Positions 1 to 11,120 of a stretch of DNA of 64,000 nt are shown here, piece by piece. Position 1 is the first letter of the stretch. The number at the start of each line of letters is the position of its first letter. The notes under the pieces were generated by a model. The model searched no databases and was not told the DNA's origin. It saw nothing but the letters and a program-made list of their open reading frames with translations. Made by a program: the position numbers and the translations under genes. The stretch spans positions 18,491,694 through 18,555,693 of the forward strand of contig JAJLRJ010000002.1 of assembly GCA_024195265.1 (NCBI GenBank). The letters run 5' to 3'. The stretch is from Dendrophyllia cribrosa (Eukaryota; Cnidaria; Anthozoa; Scleractinia; Dendrophylliidae).

Positions 1-234
1 AACAGGAACAGTCAATCTAACCAATCAATTGGAACTTTTAAAGTAGATACATTTACATGTGACCAGCGCCAAGCACGGGAAAACGCGTGCGAGCACAACA
101 AGATTGGTTTTAGTTTTACTCCTGAATGGTTGAGAAAGTGGCACCAGATTTTTTAAAACCAAACACAATGTGGCAATGCAAATCCAAAGCAATCGCGAAA
201 TTACTTGTGACACTTATCTGAAAACTGCTCTACA
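1..234 (-). repeat. Dispersed repeat, copy A
   Basis: This stretch is the reverse complement of 14837-15075. The two share a recognisable series of blocks, including the GCGCCAAGC / CGCGTG stretch, the ATTGGTTTT block and the AAAACTGCTCTA end. Copies differ by substitutions and small indels, so it is an old interspersed repeat. I recognise its general form from coral genomes, but the family name is not certain. Confidence 0.7.
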
Positions 235-792
235 CGTATTGAAGAATATACATTAATTCTACACATTACACATTACTTGTTTTAATTGTAAATAGTTTGT
301 TTTTTGTTTGTAATTGTTTTGATTTTAGAAATTTTATTTGGGGAAATTGTTTTATATAGGGTTAACCTCTCGATTTCCCCTTTCAGGAAGTGTTTTTATT
401 AATTAGACTTAGTTGATTTCCTGAATAAATATTATGCTTTGTTATGTTACATGTATGTGATGTTATGTTATGTTACGTTACACTGTGGGAAATTTTAGGT
501 CACCTGTAACTCCCGATCAGATCAAGTCTTAATCACATAACCCAAGGTGACCTCCACGAATTGAATACCGTATGTCATGAAATTTTTGCAGGTTTTATTT
601 TGCAAATAAGCTTAACAATCACAAAGCGTAACAATGTCAAACCAAAGGAAATAGCTAAATTACCTTCAACACTCACTTAAAAATCGTTCTAAGAGCATGA
701 TTCAGAGACTAAGGTGGCTCAGTGTGATTTTTAAGTGGCACACCATCCTAACTTTGATTAGCTGATTCTTCACCATCAGAGCTCGGTCTGGC

Positions 793-997
793 TAGACTAC
801 GAGCAGTCTCTCTTTCCCAGCTTAGTCCATCGAGCGAGAAACGAAAAAACATTAGCGAGCGGAAAATGGTCACGCGAAACTGGGGGCGAGGCAGGCGCCT
901 CGCCCCAAGTTTCGCGTGACTATTATCCGCTCGCTGATGTTTTTTTCGTTTCTCGCTCGACAAACTAAGCTGGAAAAGAGAGACTGCTCGTAGTCTA
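793..997. mobile_element. Palindromic MITE with 9-bp target duplication
   Basis: Nearly perfect inverted repeat of 205 bp starting TAGACTACGAGCAGTCTC and ending with its complement. It is flanked on both sides by the same 9 bp, CGGTCTGGC (784-792 and 998-1006). The interior has no coding capacity. A 9-bp duplication fits Mutator-like (MULE) mobilisation, which is inference. Confidence 0.85.
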
Positions 998-1080
998 CGG
1001 TCTGGCTAACTGCTTTTTAATTACCCATTTAATATACTTAGAACCTTTACTAATAACCACCTTCCCAAAACGACCAGTGC

Positions 1081-1262
1081 CACCTCTCACCAGTATAGGG
1101 CAGTATAGGGCACCTCTCACCAGTATAGGGCACCTCTCACCAGTATAGGGCAGTATAAGACACCTCTCACCAGTATAGGGCAGTATAGGGCAGTGTAGGG
1201 CACCTCTCACCAGTATAGGGCAGTATAGGGCAGTATAGGGCACCTCTCACCAGTATAGGGCA
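1081..1262. repeat. Minisatellite
   Basis: Tandem array built from two interleaved units, CACCTCTCACCAGTATAGGG and the 10-bp CAGTATAGGG, repeated in irregular order. A reading frame across it on the minus strand is only the translation of the repeat. Confidence 0.9.
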
Positions 1263-1928
1263 CTTTAAGTCTTTTACACTCATCCTCACAATTTTCATTA
1301 CTAAAAATGGATTTTTTTTATGGGTGTTCTGTTCGCAGCGAGTCAAGATTAAATATAAAGAAGGTTAACTTCTTAAACTCAAAACGTTTTTAATTTTTAT
1401 TTCTATTTCAGAGAGTGATTTTAGGAGTATTGCTGGCGTTCGTCGTAGCCATTGCAGAGTTGTATTTTATGGCTCGAGTGGAAATCTGATTAAAACCATT
1501 TTTTTATTATTTTCTTATTTTGACAATCTTACAATTAAAATTTATGATGTACATAAAATTGTTCAAAGGTAATAAACAAAAACTGTGCTAAATATTTCTA
1601 GATTTGTATCTTTAATTGTCAGTTGCCCTGCAGAAGACGTTTCTCTGGAGACGAAAGTAATGGACCAAATCTTTGACCCAACTCTTTGGGCCGAGTGTAG
1701 GGCTAGTCGTAGCCTGCGTAGTTGGCACCGGTTTATTTATATGGCGCAATTTCGAGGACTCGAAAATATTGGGTGACATAATTTTTTTTCGGTCTTTGTT
1801 TTAGGCGTATTCGCTGAAATCGTTGCCCGCTGCTCGGAAAGACATAAAGCGCCGAAAGCGTGGATTCTCACGTGTTTCTGCTAGCGAATTTTTTTTTAAA
1901 TACCGTCCATTCCTTGCCCTCTTTAATA

Positions 1929-2067
1929 TAGCCTGTTCCAGGCGTTCAGATAGTGGGGAAAGCGCGAATAGTTGGGGAAGGCGCGAAGAAAAGCGAGCGA
2001 AAAAACTGATGCGGGGTTCCCCAACTATTCGCGCTTTCCCCACTATCTGAACGCCTGGAACAGGCTA
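1929..2067. mobile_element. Palindromic MITE with 9-bp target duplication
   Basis: A 139-bp inverted repeat starting TAGCCTGTTCCAGGCGTTC and ending with its complement. It is flanked by perfect direct repeats TCTTTAATA (1920-1928 and 2068-2076). The motif CACTATCTGAACGCC in its arm recurs at about 60030 (followed by GGAACAGGC), so the family is dispersed. ORFs on both strands here are palindrome artefacts. Confidence 0.85.
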
Positions 2068-2452
2068 TCTTTAATAAGTGTTTTAAAACTGCGGATAACA
2101 AGGGTTTTTGTACAGTATACTGCCTTGCTGGCTGAAACAATGGATATTTTTTCAAAGTTAAAGGATTATAAAAAGCTTGAAACTTTATTGCAAAACATCG
2201 AGAACAACTAAAATTCCCCTTACGTTGTTTCGTATTCACGGGATGGCTCTTAGAGCCCTTTGATTTAGTTTGTAAACAAGCTCCTTTAAATTGACAAAGG
2301 GTTAATAAAGGGGCTCATTCCGTAGCGATTCTAATTTTTTCTTCAGCACTTTTTTACCCTAACGCTTCATCAACTCTTGGCTACCAATAGCGTAGCTCCA
2401 CCACTTAATTACTATATTAAACCACACACCACACACAATCCCTCGATTCGCT

Positions 2453-2483
2453 CCGACGAAGGGCTAACGCTCGAAACGTCAGC
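2453..2483 (+). ncRNA. Hammerhead-like motif (degenerate), possible Penelope or retrozyme remnant
   Basis: The order is CCGACGA, then a 4-bp stem GGGC/GCTC with loop TAAC, then GAAA and CGTC, then AGC. This follows hammerhead layout, but U4 is C and there is an extra A after the first core strand. Stem III has no loop (palindromic ACGT), as in hammerheads that act as dimers. Probably not active. Confidence 0.4.
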
Positions 2484-2881
2484 TTTCTCGAATCTTTTTA
2501 CGGTGGCTAATTTACCTTATCGACTCAGTCGATAAAACCAAATTCTTGTGCTTCACCCCCACCGACGTAGCACCGCAGTTTCTCTAGAAACTAACCCCAT
2601 TCATTTGGTTCTTTTGTACTCTAAGCTCCTGTTGGATCTTGTTGCTAACAAAAACCGATTGAATGACTTCGATTTCGTCCCTTGTTTTGTACAAATCATC
2701 GGCATTCGTCGGTTTTTTAACGAATATTGAAATTACGCACAGTGCTTGACAAGGTTCATAATTGATGATATTATTTTAAAATTCCTTAAGACAGTTAGTT
2801 TATAAGAAGGAGAAGGAGATTCGAAGTAAACATTGATTTATTTAATCTCTTTATGCAAATTTTATCAATATTACTCTCCTA

Positions 2882-3172
2882 TCTCACTGACGAGATGGAG
2901 CGAGTACAGAAGCGCACATTGAGGATCATGTTACCGGGATAATTGTTGTACAAGAAGCCCTATAAAAGAACCTGGCTTGTCCGAGCTTGGACCAACGGCT
3001 CGACGAGCTATGTGTGAAAACCATGAAGAAAATCTCAGGAGGGGGTCCACTCTCGATGCATCTCCCCCACACCAGGGTATACGCACATGACTACCCCACT
3101 AGGGCCTCGAACAATTATACTGTACTATACTATACAACTATAGTTTATCATTGTATTGTAACTCAGTCCCAA
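2882..3172 (+). pseudogene. LINE reverse-transcriptase C-terminal remnant
   Basis: In the forward direction the translation reads ERVQKRTLRIMLPG, then a stop and frame change, then LDQRLDELCVKTMKKISGGG. This is the usual C-terminal tail of jockey-like non-LTR retrotransposon polymerases. It is truncated at the 5' side and broken, and an AATAAA follows at about 3213. It lies immediately downstream of the 3' end of the GPCR gene on the other strand. Confidence 0.65.
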
Positions 3173-3262
3173 TAATGAAATGTAAATTTCCTTTCAAGTT
3201 TCCATATTTTTCCAATAAACTGTTAACAAAACTGAGCTCATTTGAAGTTAAATGCATATAAA

Positions 3263-4204
3263 TTAACTTGTCAAACAGCAAATTTGTTTGACTGTGTCCT
3301 TCACTGCTTGTCTCACTTCTCTGATCTTCCAGCAGTATAGCAACGGGTTTAACGACGAATTTAAGTAAATTAAGACAGGCGTGAATTCCCTAGCAACGTA
3401 AACAGATAAAGGTAACTCTCTCTGACGCGTCAAAGCAACCGCTATACCATACGGCAGATAACAAACTACCAATGTTACCTGCACCCACAGTGCACTGGAC
3501 ACTGCCTTTCTGTATCGAGCTATGTTAAGTGGAATTGCTTGGCTCGGCTGTCCTTGAGAAACGTTCTCCTGTAATTGAATTTGGTTCAAATGACGTAGAG
3601 TATGAAAAATTTTTGTGTAAGAGAGAATTGAGATAACTAGACACAGTGCTGTACCTATATTGCCATACCATAAAGTTATAAGTGGATTCCAAACGTACAT
3701 TATTGCGCTGACAATGGACACAACCCAAATAACAGTAACAGTTAGATATGTTCTCTTCAAAGTTATAACTTGTCTGTATCTGAGCCCTAGCAACAGGGCG
3801 AGAAGTCTGTCCACGCTTATTGTAGTCATTGTCAACAAAGACACTGAACACAAAATATAACTAATCATCAAATTTGAGTCAAATACGTAGCGACAAATAT
3901 TCCATTGCTTGTTCATCGTAGCCATGAAGCGAGTAACAGCAAGAGGGTCGGCAATGATACCAACACAGAGATCAGTTATCGCCAGGTTACGATACAGGAG
4001 CTTGGAAGGCGGATGAAGTGAAGACTCCTTGTGAAGAGCAATTAATATCAGAGCATTCCCCAGTAATGCAGTAATGGACAGAAAAATGTGCAACACTGAA
4101 AGAAATAGAGGCTGGTTGGGCACTTCTTCAGTTAATTCTGCAGAGCAAAACAGTTCTTCGATTGTTTTCTGGTTTTCTCCTCCAGTCACGTTTTTTATCG
4201 CCAT
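3263..4204 (-). CDS. Class A (rhodopsin-like) GPCR, MECA-like, intronless
   Basis: Seven-transmembrane receptor of 313 residues encoded in one exon. Visible marks are a glycosylation site NVT near the N terminus, N50 in TM1, D78 in TM2, C104 before TM3, D132-R133-L134 in place of DRY, W160 in TM4, CYLP at 248-251 in TM6, and NPLLY at 286-290 in TM7, followed by an amphipathic tail ending with paired cysteines. Extracellular loop 2 has no cysteine to pair with C104, and TM5 lacks the usual proline. Both are traits of the melanocortin/EDG/cannabinoid/adenosine group. That group includes many single-exon cnidarian receptors, but the ligand cannot be told. It would act at the plasma membrane through G proteins. 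The first Met gives a typical short extracellular N terminus. Confidence 0.88.
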   Translation of the reverse strand: MAIKNVTGGENQKTIEELFCSAELTEEVPNQPLFLSVLHIFLSITALLGNALILIALHKESSLHPPSKLLYRNLAITDLCVGIIADPLAVTRFMATMNKQWNICRYVFDSNLMISYILCSVSLLTMTTISVDRLLALLLGLRYRQVITLKRTYLTVTVIWVVSIVSAIMYVWNPLITLWYGNIGTALCLVISILSYTKIFHTLRHLNQIQLQENVSQGQPSQAIPLNIARYRKAVSSALWVQVTLVVCYLPYGIAVALTRQRELPLSVYVAREFTPVLIYLNSSLNPLLYCWKIREVRQAVKDTVKQICCLTS

Positions 4205-4984
4205 TTTTTACTGCATTGCGAGTACACAAAATGTGCATTTTAATAAGTGAAATTGCTTCTCATTTAAATCAGTGACAAATGTGTCGCGTATTAATTTCCT
4301 TGGTGGAATCTTTATACGCAGCTGCTTGCATGACGAAAATAAAATTCCTGAGTTCTGTTTTATTGTCAAAAACTGCAATTAGACAGAAAGCATTCCTTTA
4401 TTGGACAAAGTTGAATTGCTTTACCTTATAGTGCAAGTGTTTTAACACTTCAAAGTTAAAACTTTGAAATTAAACTTTGAAATGCAACTATGTTAAAACT
4501 CGCTTAAATATTTATGATGTAAGCTAATAAAGAATATTAATAGCTCTTTGCATCTTCAGCTCTAGTCTACCAACTGAAGCGGGTGGTGCTTTGTTGTTCA
4601 GTTGACATATTAGTTCCTGTTTTATAATGAACTATGGAAAATTATCATAACACATCTTTCAGAGCTATCAGCCAATTCTGTTTCCCTCCCTATAGTTAAG
4701 CAGTTGTTTGTACGTGTTATTGTTTCCATTGCTTGTAAAGTTTGTCCTCGCCATTTTTTGTGCAATGGAATTAGGTAGCACGGGCTCAGCTTATTCTAGA
4801 AGTGTAGACATGAGACATTGACAAATGACATGACACTGACAATGAAATGACACATTATGCCGACATTGATGTTCCCTTTACTTTTTATTTTATTTCAGTT
4901 ATTTAGTTATTTTTATTTATCCAATTCCCTTCCTTTTCTCTCCTTTTTCCGGCAAATCGCACAGGGTCCGTAAACTGAAACTTA

Positions 4985-5305
4985 TCCAGAGAATCGAAGG
5001 ACCGTATGGCAGGGGGAGGGCGGGCTCCCTATAAAAGTGACGGGGGTACTCGTCCTACGTTTTAGTGGTCAAAATTTGTAGATTGGTTTCGCTCAGGGGG
5101 CCAAAATCTAAAATGACCACCGTTAGAATTATCAGTGACGGTACCTGTTTGGGCATGGAGCCGAAAAGATATGATATAATATGGCATGCCGCTGTTTGAG
5201 GGTGTTTTTCGAAATTTCCGACGAGCAGCCCGTCATTTTTAAATGGGAGTATCCCCCCCCCCGGGAAACCGAGCCTACTCCCGTGATACATATTCATTGG
5301 TCTAT
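4985..5305. repeat. Dispersed repeat, shared with 48875-49115
   Basis: It shares ordered blocks with 48875-49115: ACCGTTAGAATTATC, then GAAATTTCC close to CGAGCA, then TCATTTT, then ATGGGAGT beside a C-rich run. Both copies have the same orientation. The match is patchy, so the copies are old. Confidence 0.6.
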
Positions 5306-5507
5306 ATTTTTCTTGTGTGAGTTTATTTAAATTTAAGGCCAATCTATTTGTAAATGTTCATCAGATAGCAAATAGACGACTCAAACTGTAACCTAACGTA
5401 TAAATAAGGACTAAAATACGCTTTTGGATTCACTCTCCAAGATGCATTTACAACTTACAGTAATACCTGTTGTTCGCCAGCAGTTTCCTGAAGTCGAAAA
5501 TCAGGAG

Positions 5508-5543
5508 GAGAAAAGAAAAGAAAAGAAAAGAAAAGAAAAGAAA
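5508..5543. repeat. (GAAAA)n microsatellite
   Basis: Seven perfect copies of the five-base unit GAAAA. Confidence 0.95.
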
Positions 5544-7892
5544 GACTAAGCCCCTCAGTTTAAGACAGTTGCCGCGTTATTATTTACCTTTTAATTCACC
5601 CCTCTGTATTTGTATAGAATTTATAATTTTATGTTTAAAGATGTAATCATTTGTTAACGAAACATATTAAAATGTATCAGTCTGACTCAGTACGATCACG
5701 TCAGCACTGTTACCATTTACAGAAATACATGATGACCGTTCGGTGATTCGGCGAATATTATATTCATACAGATCTAAATTATGAGAATTTTTTATTTCTA
5801 CATGTCAGTATTTGTTTTGACAAACTTGATTAGACGAGAACCTCATTATATGCAAAGATATTTTTCACAGTATTTCTGTACAGATTTTTACTCATTACAT
5901 ATGGTGTTTAACTGAATTATTTTCATGCGCATTTGAACGATTCCTTTCTCTGTTACCGTAGAGGTATGTTTCTCACAGACAAGCCAGATGCTGACTGACT
6001 ACTTTAAAGGTAAATGGTTTAATATTCTCAAAGTCAACAGTCTTACGGGTCGCCTACAATGTATGTAAGATGAAAATATATAGGGCCGAGCTGGAAGCCA
6101 TAAAACTTTAGACACTCAAAGATCATTTAAGGCTCTGTTCTGTTCTGTTCTTCAAGGTTCTGTTTTATCGGGCATCAGTAGAATGCGTCTACTGATTCAA
6201 ATGGCTTGAAATAATTCAAAAATGATCATTACATTGTAATTTCAAGCGTAAAGAAATACTAAAAGAAAAACGACAATACCAAATGGAACGGTATTTTCGA
6301 TTTTACCGGAATTTTCATTTCGGGAAAAGAGGACAACCTCGAGGTCAGTTCCCAAATTTTCGAAACCTTCCCGAAAATTTCCGTTCCATTTGGTTTCCTT
6401 CCCGGAAATTTCGGTTGAATGTTCTATAATGCAACAATTTCTGAACTCTTTTCCCGGAAAATGATTTGATTTGAGCCCAAACTTTATTTTTATGCAAATG
6501 TAGTCTCGTTATCCACATTTGTCGCCGATTTAGCCTCATATTTTTATTACATATTTGTACTTTTATTTACTTCGCATCGAATTTATATAATGCAATGCAA
6601 AATGAAGATAAACATTCCGTTTCTGCGAACGAGCGAAGAAAAGATTTCCCTCACCCTTCATCTCAATCAATTGTTTTTATTATGTTATCGGAATGCCCCT
6701 AAGCCAGTATGATTCAGATACAAAGCCTGCATATCTGAGACAGTTTATTATTGCAAAGATCGAGTTTAAACGAGAATGAAGAAGGCTTATTGCCACTGCT
6801 TTACTTAAAACCGCGGGAAATTTTTTACAGACAAATGTATGGAAAAGTCATAACACGATTACACGCTTTGTAGCTGAGGTAAATAGCTCAAATTTTAACA
6901 CAAAAATCTTTTACCTATAGTATATTAAGTTTGCCATTCATAAATTTTTCAGATATCCAATTTTACAAATAAAATTTTGATGTCGAATTCCGTTTTTTTT
7001 TCATACAAAAACTAAACAACAACAACAACAAAAAAAACAACTGAAAAACAACAAAAAGAAAAACCAAGAAAAGAAGCCTTGCAGGTTTGCAGTTTTAATT
7101 GTTATTTGTGGGACCATCGATTATTCATTGAATTTCAAAATCAGCTAACATTCCTTCAATTCGTCTCGCCAAACAAATATAGGTGCTGTGTTTCTTCAGA
7201 GGTAATGACTGCATGATCGGTTTTTATGAAAAGAGAACTTAGTTTTGCGGATATAAAAATTAAATCATTCCCAGCGCCTTTGAGAACTTTATAGATTATT
7301 TTTGCGAGACTGTAGCTAGTGCCTGTTGCCTCTTTCTTCTTATTATTTTATCTTATACTGCATTTCGCAAGTCAAGCATTCAATATTGTCAATAATGGAA
7401 CTGATTAAAATTCTGTTCGCATAAGAGGAAGCACGATAATAGCTCTGAATATAATCTCGTTCACAATTCCTCAGACAAATCTCAGTCTTCAATCTCTTTA
7501 TAGCGCATGTCACCTTGGATGGCTTTTTCTTTCACCTCTAGCAACTGTAGATTTGGAGAACCTTGAATGCTTCGTTTGCGGATTTTGTCTCCTGCAACCG
7601 GCAGAAATCGCGACAAACTGGCCTATGTTCCAAATAGGCTAGTAGCTGCTAGTCAAGTTTTTAATCATGTAAAGTAATCACTGCACAGTGGAAAGAAAAA
7701 TAGTAGAACAGACAAGTCAGAGCAAAGAGACTTTGAACAGATAAGCAATTTTGCAATCAAATTCAAATTTGCAGCTATTACGGTACGAGTATTTTTGTTA
7801 TCGGCAAAGTTAGTTTAAATCACGAGGAAGCTTTCTGCCATGCAGAGTCACTTTTCATTTCTATTATCGATCATGCATTACTCAAACACAGT

Positions 7893-7940
7893 AGTTCTCT
7901 GAAGAGTCCCTTGGCAGGGACGAAACGGTACGTCAGGCCA
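7893..7940 (+). ncRNA. Hammerhead ribozyme, type I, intact core
   Basis: All conserved core positions are present. C3-A9 is CTGAAGA at 7899-7905. Stem II is five perfect pairs (GTCCC 7906-7910 with GGGAC 7917-7921) with loop TTGGCA. G12-A14 plus A15.1 is GAAA at 7922-7925. Stem III is ACG/CGT (7925-7927 with 7931-7933) closed by the 3-nt loop GTA. The cleavage-site nucleotide is C7934 in a GUC triplet. Stem I is short: T7898-A7935, C7897-G7936 and a T7896-G7937 wobble, then partly broken. Such small hammerheads occur in animal Penelope-like elements and retrozymes. No reverse transcriptase or second ribozyme copy was seen nearby, so this is either a solo copy or a small non-coding retroelement. 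Confidence 0.8.
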
Positions 7941-8732
7941 GCCAAAATACTTTGCATTAATTTTATAATATCGTCTAATTTGTATAAATATTTCAGTTGA
8001 TTATGTAATGCAATTTGGAGTCCTTAATGCGATATAAGGTCCGATTGCTTCCATCATTAGATGTTAGCGGGACTTCAAAACGTGATGTTCGACGAGTTAA
8101 CAATTCGACAATTCTTTGCATTTATTTCGTAATACCGTCTGTTGTTTTACAGTAGTAGCGGCTACAAGAGAAAATGGTGGTTAATGATATAACATTACTA
8201 AACTGGAAAGGTTTGTAAAAATAGTATCTGGCCGGTAACAATAGACTCAGATAGACTATCGCGAGAGTTGAAGAAAAAAAACACAAATTTAATAGTTGTT
8301 TTTTGCTCCATTTCTGCTTCTGATTACATTCTTAACAGAAATTACAGTTAATATACTTATTGATACTTTTCTTAGAATATTATAATCTCAGTAAAGTTTC
8401 AGTTTGCATACATTTGGAGTAATTTGCAAACTTACTTTTCAAACTGAAAAGGAACAAACCGTGACTCGCGGAAATGAAAGACGCTATTCCATTGGTCGAA
8501 TTACCGATTACACAAAATGTTCTATCAAATAAAATTGATTGATAGAATCATGAAAATTGTATTAAACATTTAAATATTTCCAAAAACTTGTTCTGACGAG
8601 AACGTAAATAACGATCACAGTTTAAACAAAGCAGAAAATAGAGTTTGGTTAACTAAGTAAAGGGTGTTTGTTTGGAACAACGACAACAAAGAACTGAAGA
8701 CAGAAACGATTTACGTTCACAGTTTTTCTTGA

Positions 8733-9003
8733 AATAATTATTTTTTCTTTGTGTTTTTCTCTAACATTTTTTTTCATCCGATTAGATTTTTCTCTCTGTC
8801 AGCAGACCTCAGGCACTGCGTTACTTCAAAAGTAAATGCTTTAACTGTCCAGCAACAGAATAATAATAATTATTTTTTTTCTTTGAGTTTTTCTCTAACA
8901 TTTTTTTTTTTCATCCGATTAGATTTTTCTCTCTGCCAGCAGACCTCAGGCACTGCGTTACTTCAAAGGTAAATGCTTTAACTGTCCAGCAACAGAATAA
9001 TAA
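8733..9003. repeat. Tandem duplication, about 137-bp unit
   Basis: Two nearly identical copies (about 8733-8866 and 8867-9003) share the block CAGACCTCAGGCACTGCG and the end CTGTCCAGCAACAGAATAAT. They differ mainly in the length of the T run. High identity means the duplication is recent. Confidence 0.9.
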
Positions 9004-9089
9004 TCTGAGTGCAGTTTCATGTTAGCTCAACAAAATAATCAATGTCATCAAAAAATTGCGAATGTTGCATATCCAGTCAACCACAACGT

Positions 9090-9123
9090 CTGATGAAGAC
9101 CAGCACTATGCGGTCCAAACGTC
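9090..9123 (+). ncRNA. Hammerhead-like motif (degenerate)
   Basis: CTGATGA at 9090-9096, a 4-bp stem GACC/GGTC, then CAAACGTC where GAAACGTC is expected. The general-base position G12 is therefore C, which should abolish cleavage. It is probably a decayed ribozyme-bearing retroelement. Confidence 0.4.
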
Positions 9124-10009
9124 GCAAAGGTATTAAATATGATTTATGTCCTACAACTCAGTACAGAATAGGCGAGACAAACGATCAGAGGAAATCAAAC
9201 GTTTCCAGAGTCATTTGGTTAGTGCACAACTGAGTTTTGATTGTCACCCGAAACAGTTTTTGTGTTCTTCTAAATCGAGCAACTTATCAACTTCATGGGT
9301 TTTTAGTACTTTCAGAAGAGCGAAACTGGAAGCGATGCTTTAAAAATCATAGTACGTTACATTTTATTTCAGTCAAGAAATCTAAAACGGAAAACATTGA
9401 CTCCCAATTTTGTACAATCACTTGAAGATTACATTGGTTCACCAATTTTATATGATGGGGCTTCATTTAATTGTATAAGTGCTGCAATGGGAAAATGAGT
9501 ACCATTTACGTGAACGTCACTTTAATTTTTTTAAGTAAGGGAGTGTCCAGTATTCATAAATTGACGAGTGGCATTAATTTTGCTCAAATTACAAAATTGC
9601 TATTTTAGTACCAATATTTTTGTTTTTTGGCCACATTTCTCCTTTCCGTGAGGTACAGATTTCAAATTAAGTCCTAGTTTCCTTTGATTAATGTGATGTT
9701 ATTTTGTGATGATGATAAAGAAAAGGAAGTAATCAGAAGTCCGAGCTATCTGCGTCTTATTTTTGACACGTCCCACAATGGAAAAATCATATAAAACCTT
9801 TTGGCACTGAAAATTGCATTATAGGGCTTTTCCTAAGGTATGTGTATACTAGTTCCAAATCGAATTTCAAGTTCAATGTGGTTTTGAAGCTCGGCAGGTT
9901 TCATTGTACCTTCTGTAGTCAAAGGTAGGAATTCGTAAGCAACCATTTTGTCAGCTGTACTGCAGTATTCTTCAATTTGTGAAAGTAAAACATAACGAAA
10001 CAAAAGATG

Positions 10010-10320
10010 TCATATCATTGGCCAACTAAAAAGTGATCAAACCAATAGGAATTACTTTCGTAACTGTAGGATCCTTTTCTCAAACCTGCTTGAACGTGTA
10101 ACGTCAAAACAGACAAATGAAAAGAGAGCTTATTATTGGCCAATTCAGAAATGATTTAATCAACAGGAAGTCTCGTCTGTTATCTTTATTCACGTTCTGA
10201 TCTGCCGGCCGTCAACTTGTTTCAACTGGTAACTTGCGAAAACAAAACAAACTGAAAGAGAGAAGATATCCTATTATTGGTCAACTCAGAAACGATTTCC
10301 CGGAACCAATAAGAATCATG
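10010..10320. repeat. Diverged three-copy tandem repeat
   Basis: Three related blocks start near 10018, 10136 and 10277. Each carries ATTGG(C/T)CAA, then a GAAATGATT-like block, then an AATAGGA or AACAGGA-like block. The spacing is irregular (about 118 and 141 bp) and the copies are diverged. Confidence 0.5.
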
Positions 10321-11120
10321 GCTTATCGTAAACATGCCCGACACGTAGTCAGCTCCAAACATGATTTTTACACGAAACTTTAATGTTCAGTAGAGATAAA
10401 AGTGCACTGTTGCAGCCGAGGTTTATCATTCTTCTTCTGATGACTCAGGCAGTTGGGACACTGACGATACTAATCAGTTAAGGTTGGTACAACGACAACG
10501 ACTACGACTGACTTGACGGGAACTGTGCCACATGTGTTAGGAGACAGGAGTTTGTTTTATACAGTAGTCAAACGGACCTTAAAATGAATGAAGCCTCTTA
10601 ATAAGCGTTTAATTTAAAATGCGAGAGAACACAACAACAACACTAGGATTTCATACAAAAGGGTGGATTGTCATAATGGGGAAAGAGTTACTACATTAAG
10701 CTTTAGGTAGAACAACTGTCGAATACAAATGAAACTAAAACCTCAAATATTAGTTTGAAACGTACGGATAGGAAAAAGCGAACAAGATTATTAACAAGAC
10801 AGAATCTGGACAAATAATACTGTGAAAACACGTTTCTATAAATTTCTTTCGTTGTTAAAAGTGAAGAAGTCTCTGACTTCCTCTGCTGATTTTTTTCAGT
10901 TTTGCAGTTCTTATCGATAATTTATCAAAAACGTTTGATCTAATTACAAGGCCGCTGGCGTACAGTTAATGTTTACTCAGCATCCCTGAATGACCGATCT
11001 ATATTTATAATGGTGCGATACTTGCATGATTTATGACTGATTTGATTTCCAACTGCTTTATTATGGCAACTGAACTCAGTGTTTATGCATATATTTGTCC
11101 TACTGAGTTGAATGAGAAAC

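Larger units (their letters stand above)
4205..7892. other. Intergenic, no gene seen
   Basis: No exon-like frames with splice sites and no long ORF were found. The stretch holds a dispersed repeat (about 4985-5305), a pentanucleotide repeat (5508-5543) and an imperfect hairpin near 6295-6410 with GGAAATTTC-type arms. The rest is AT-rich sequence without recognisable content. Confidence 0.6.

Noticed and set aside
1081..1262. CRISPR-like array
   Set aside because: The units are contiguous and irregular, with no unique spacers, in an animal genome.
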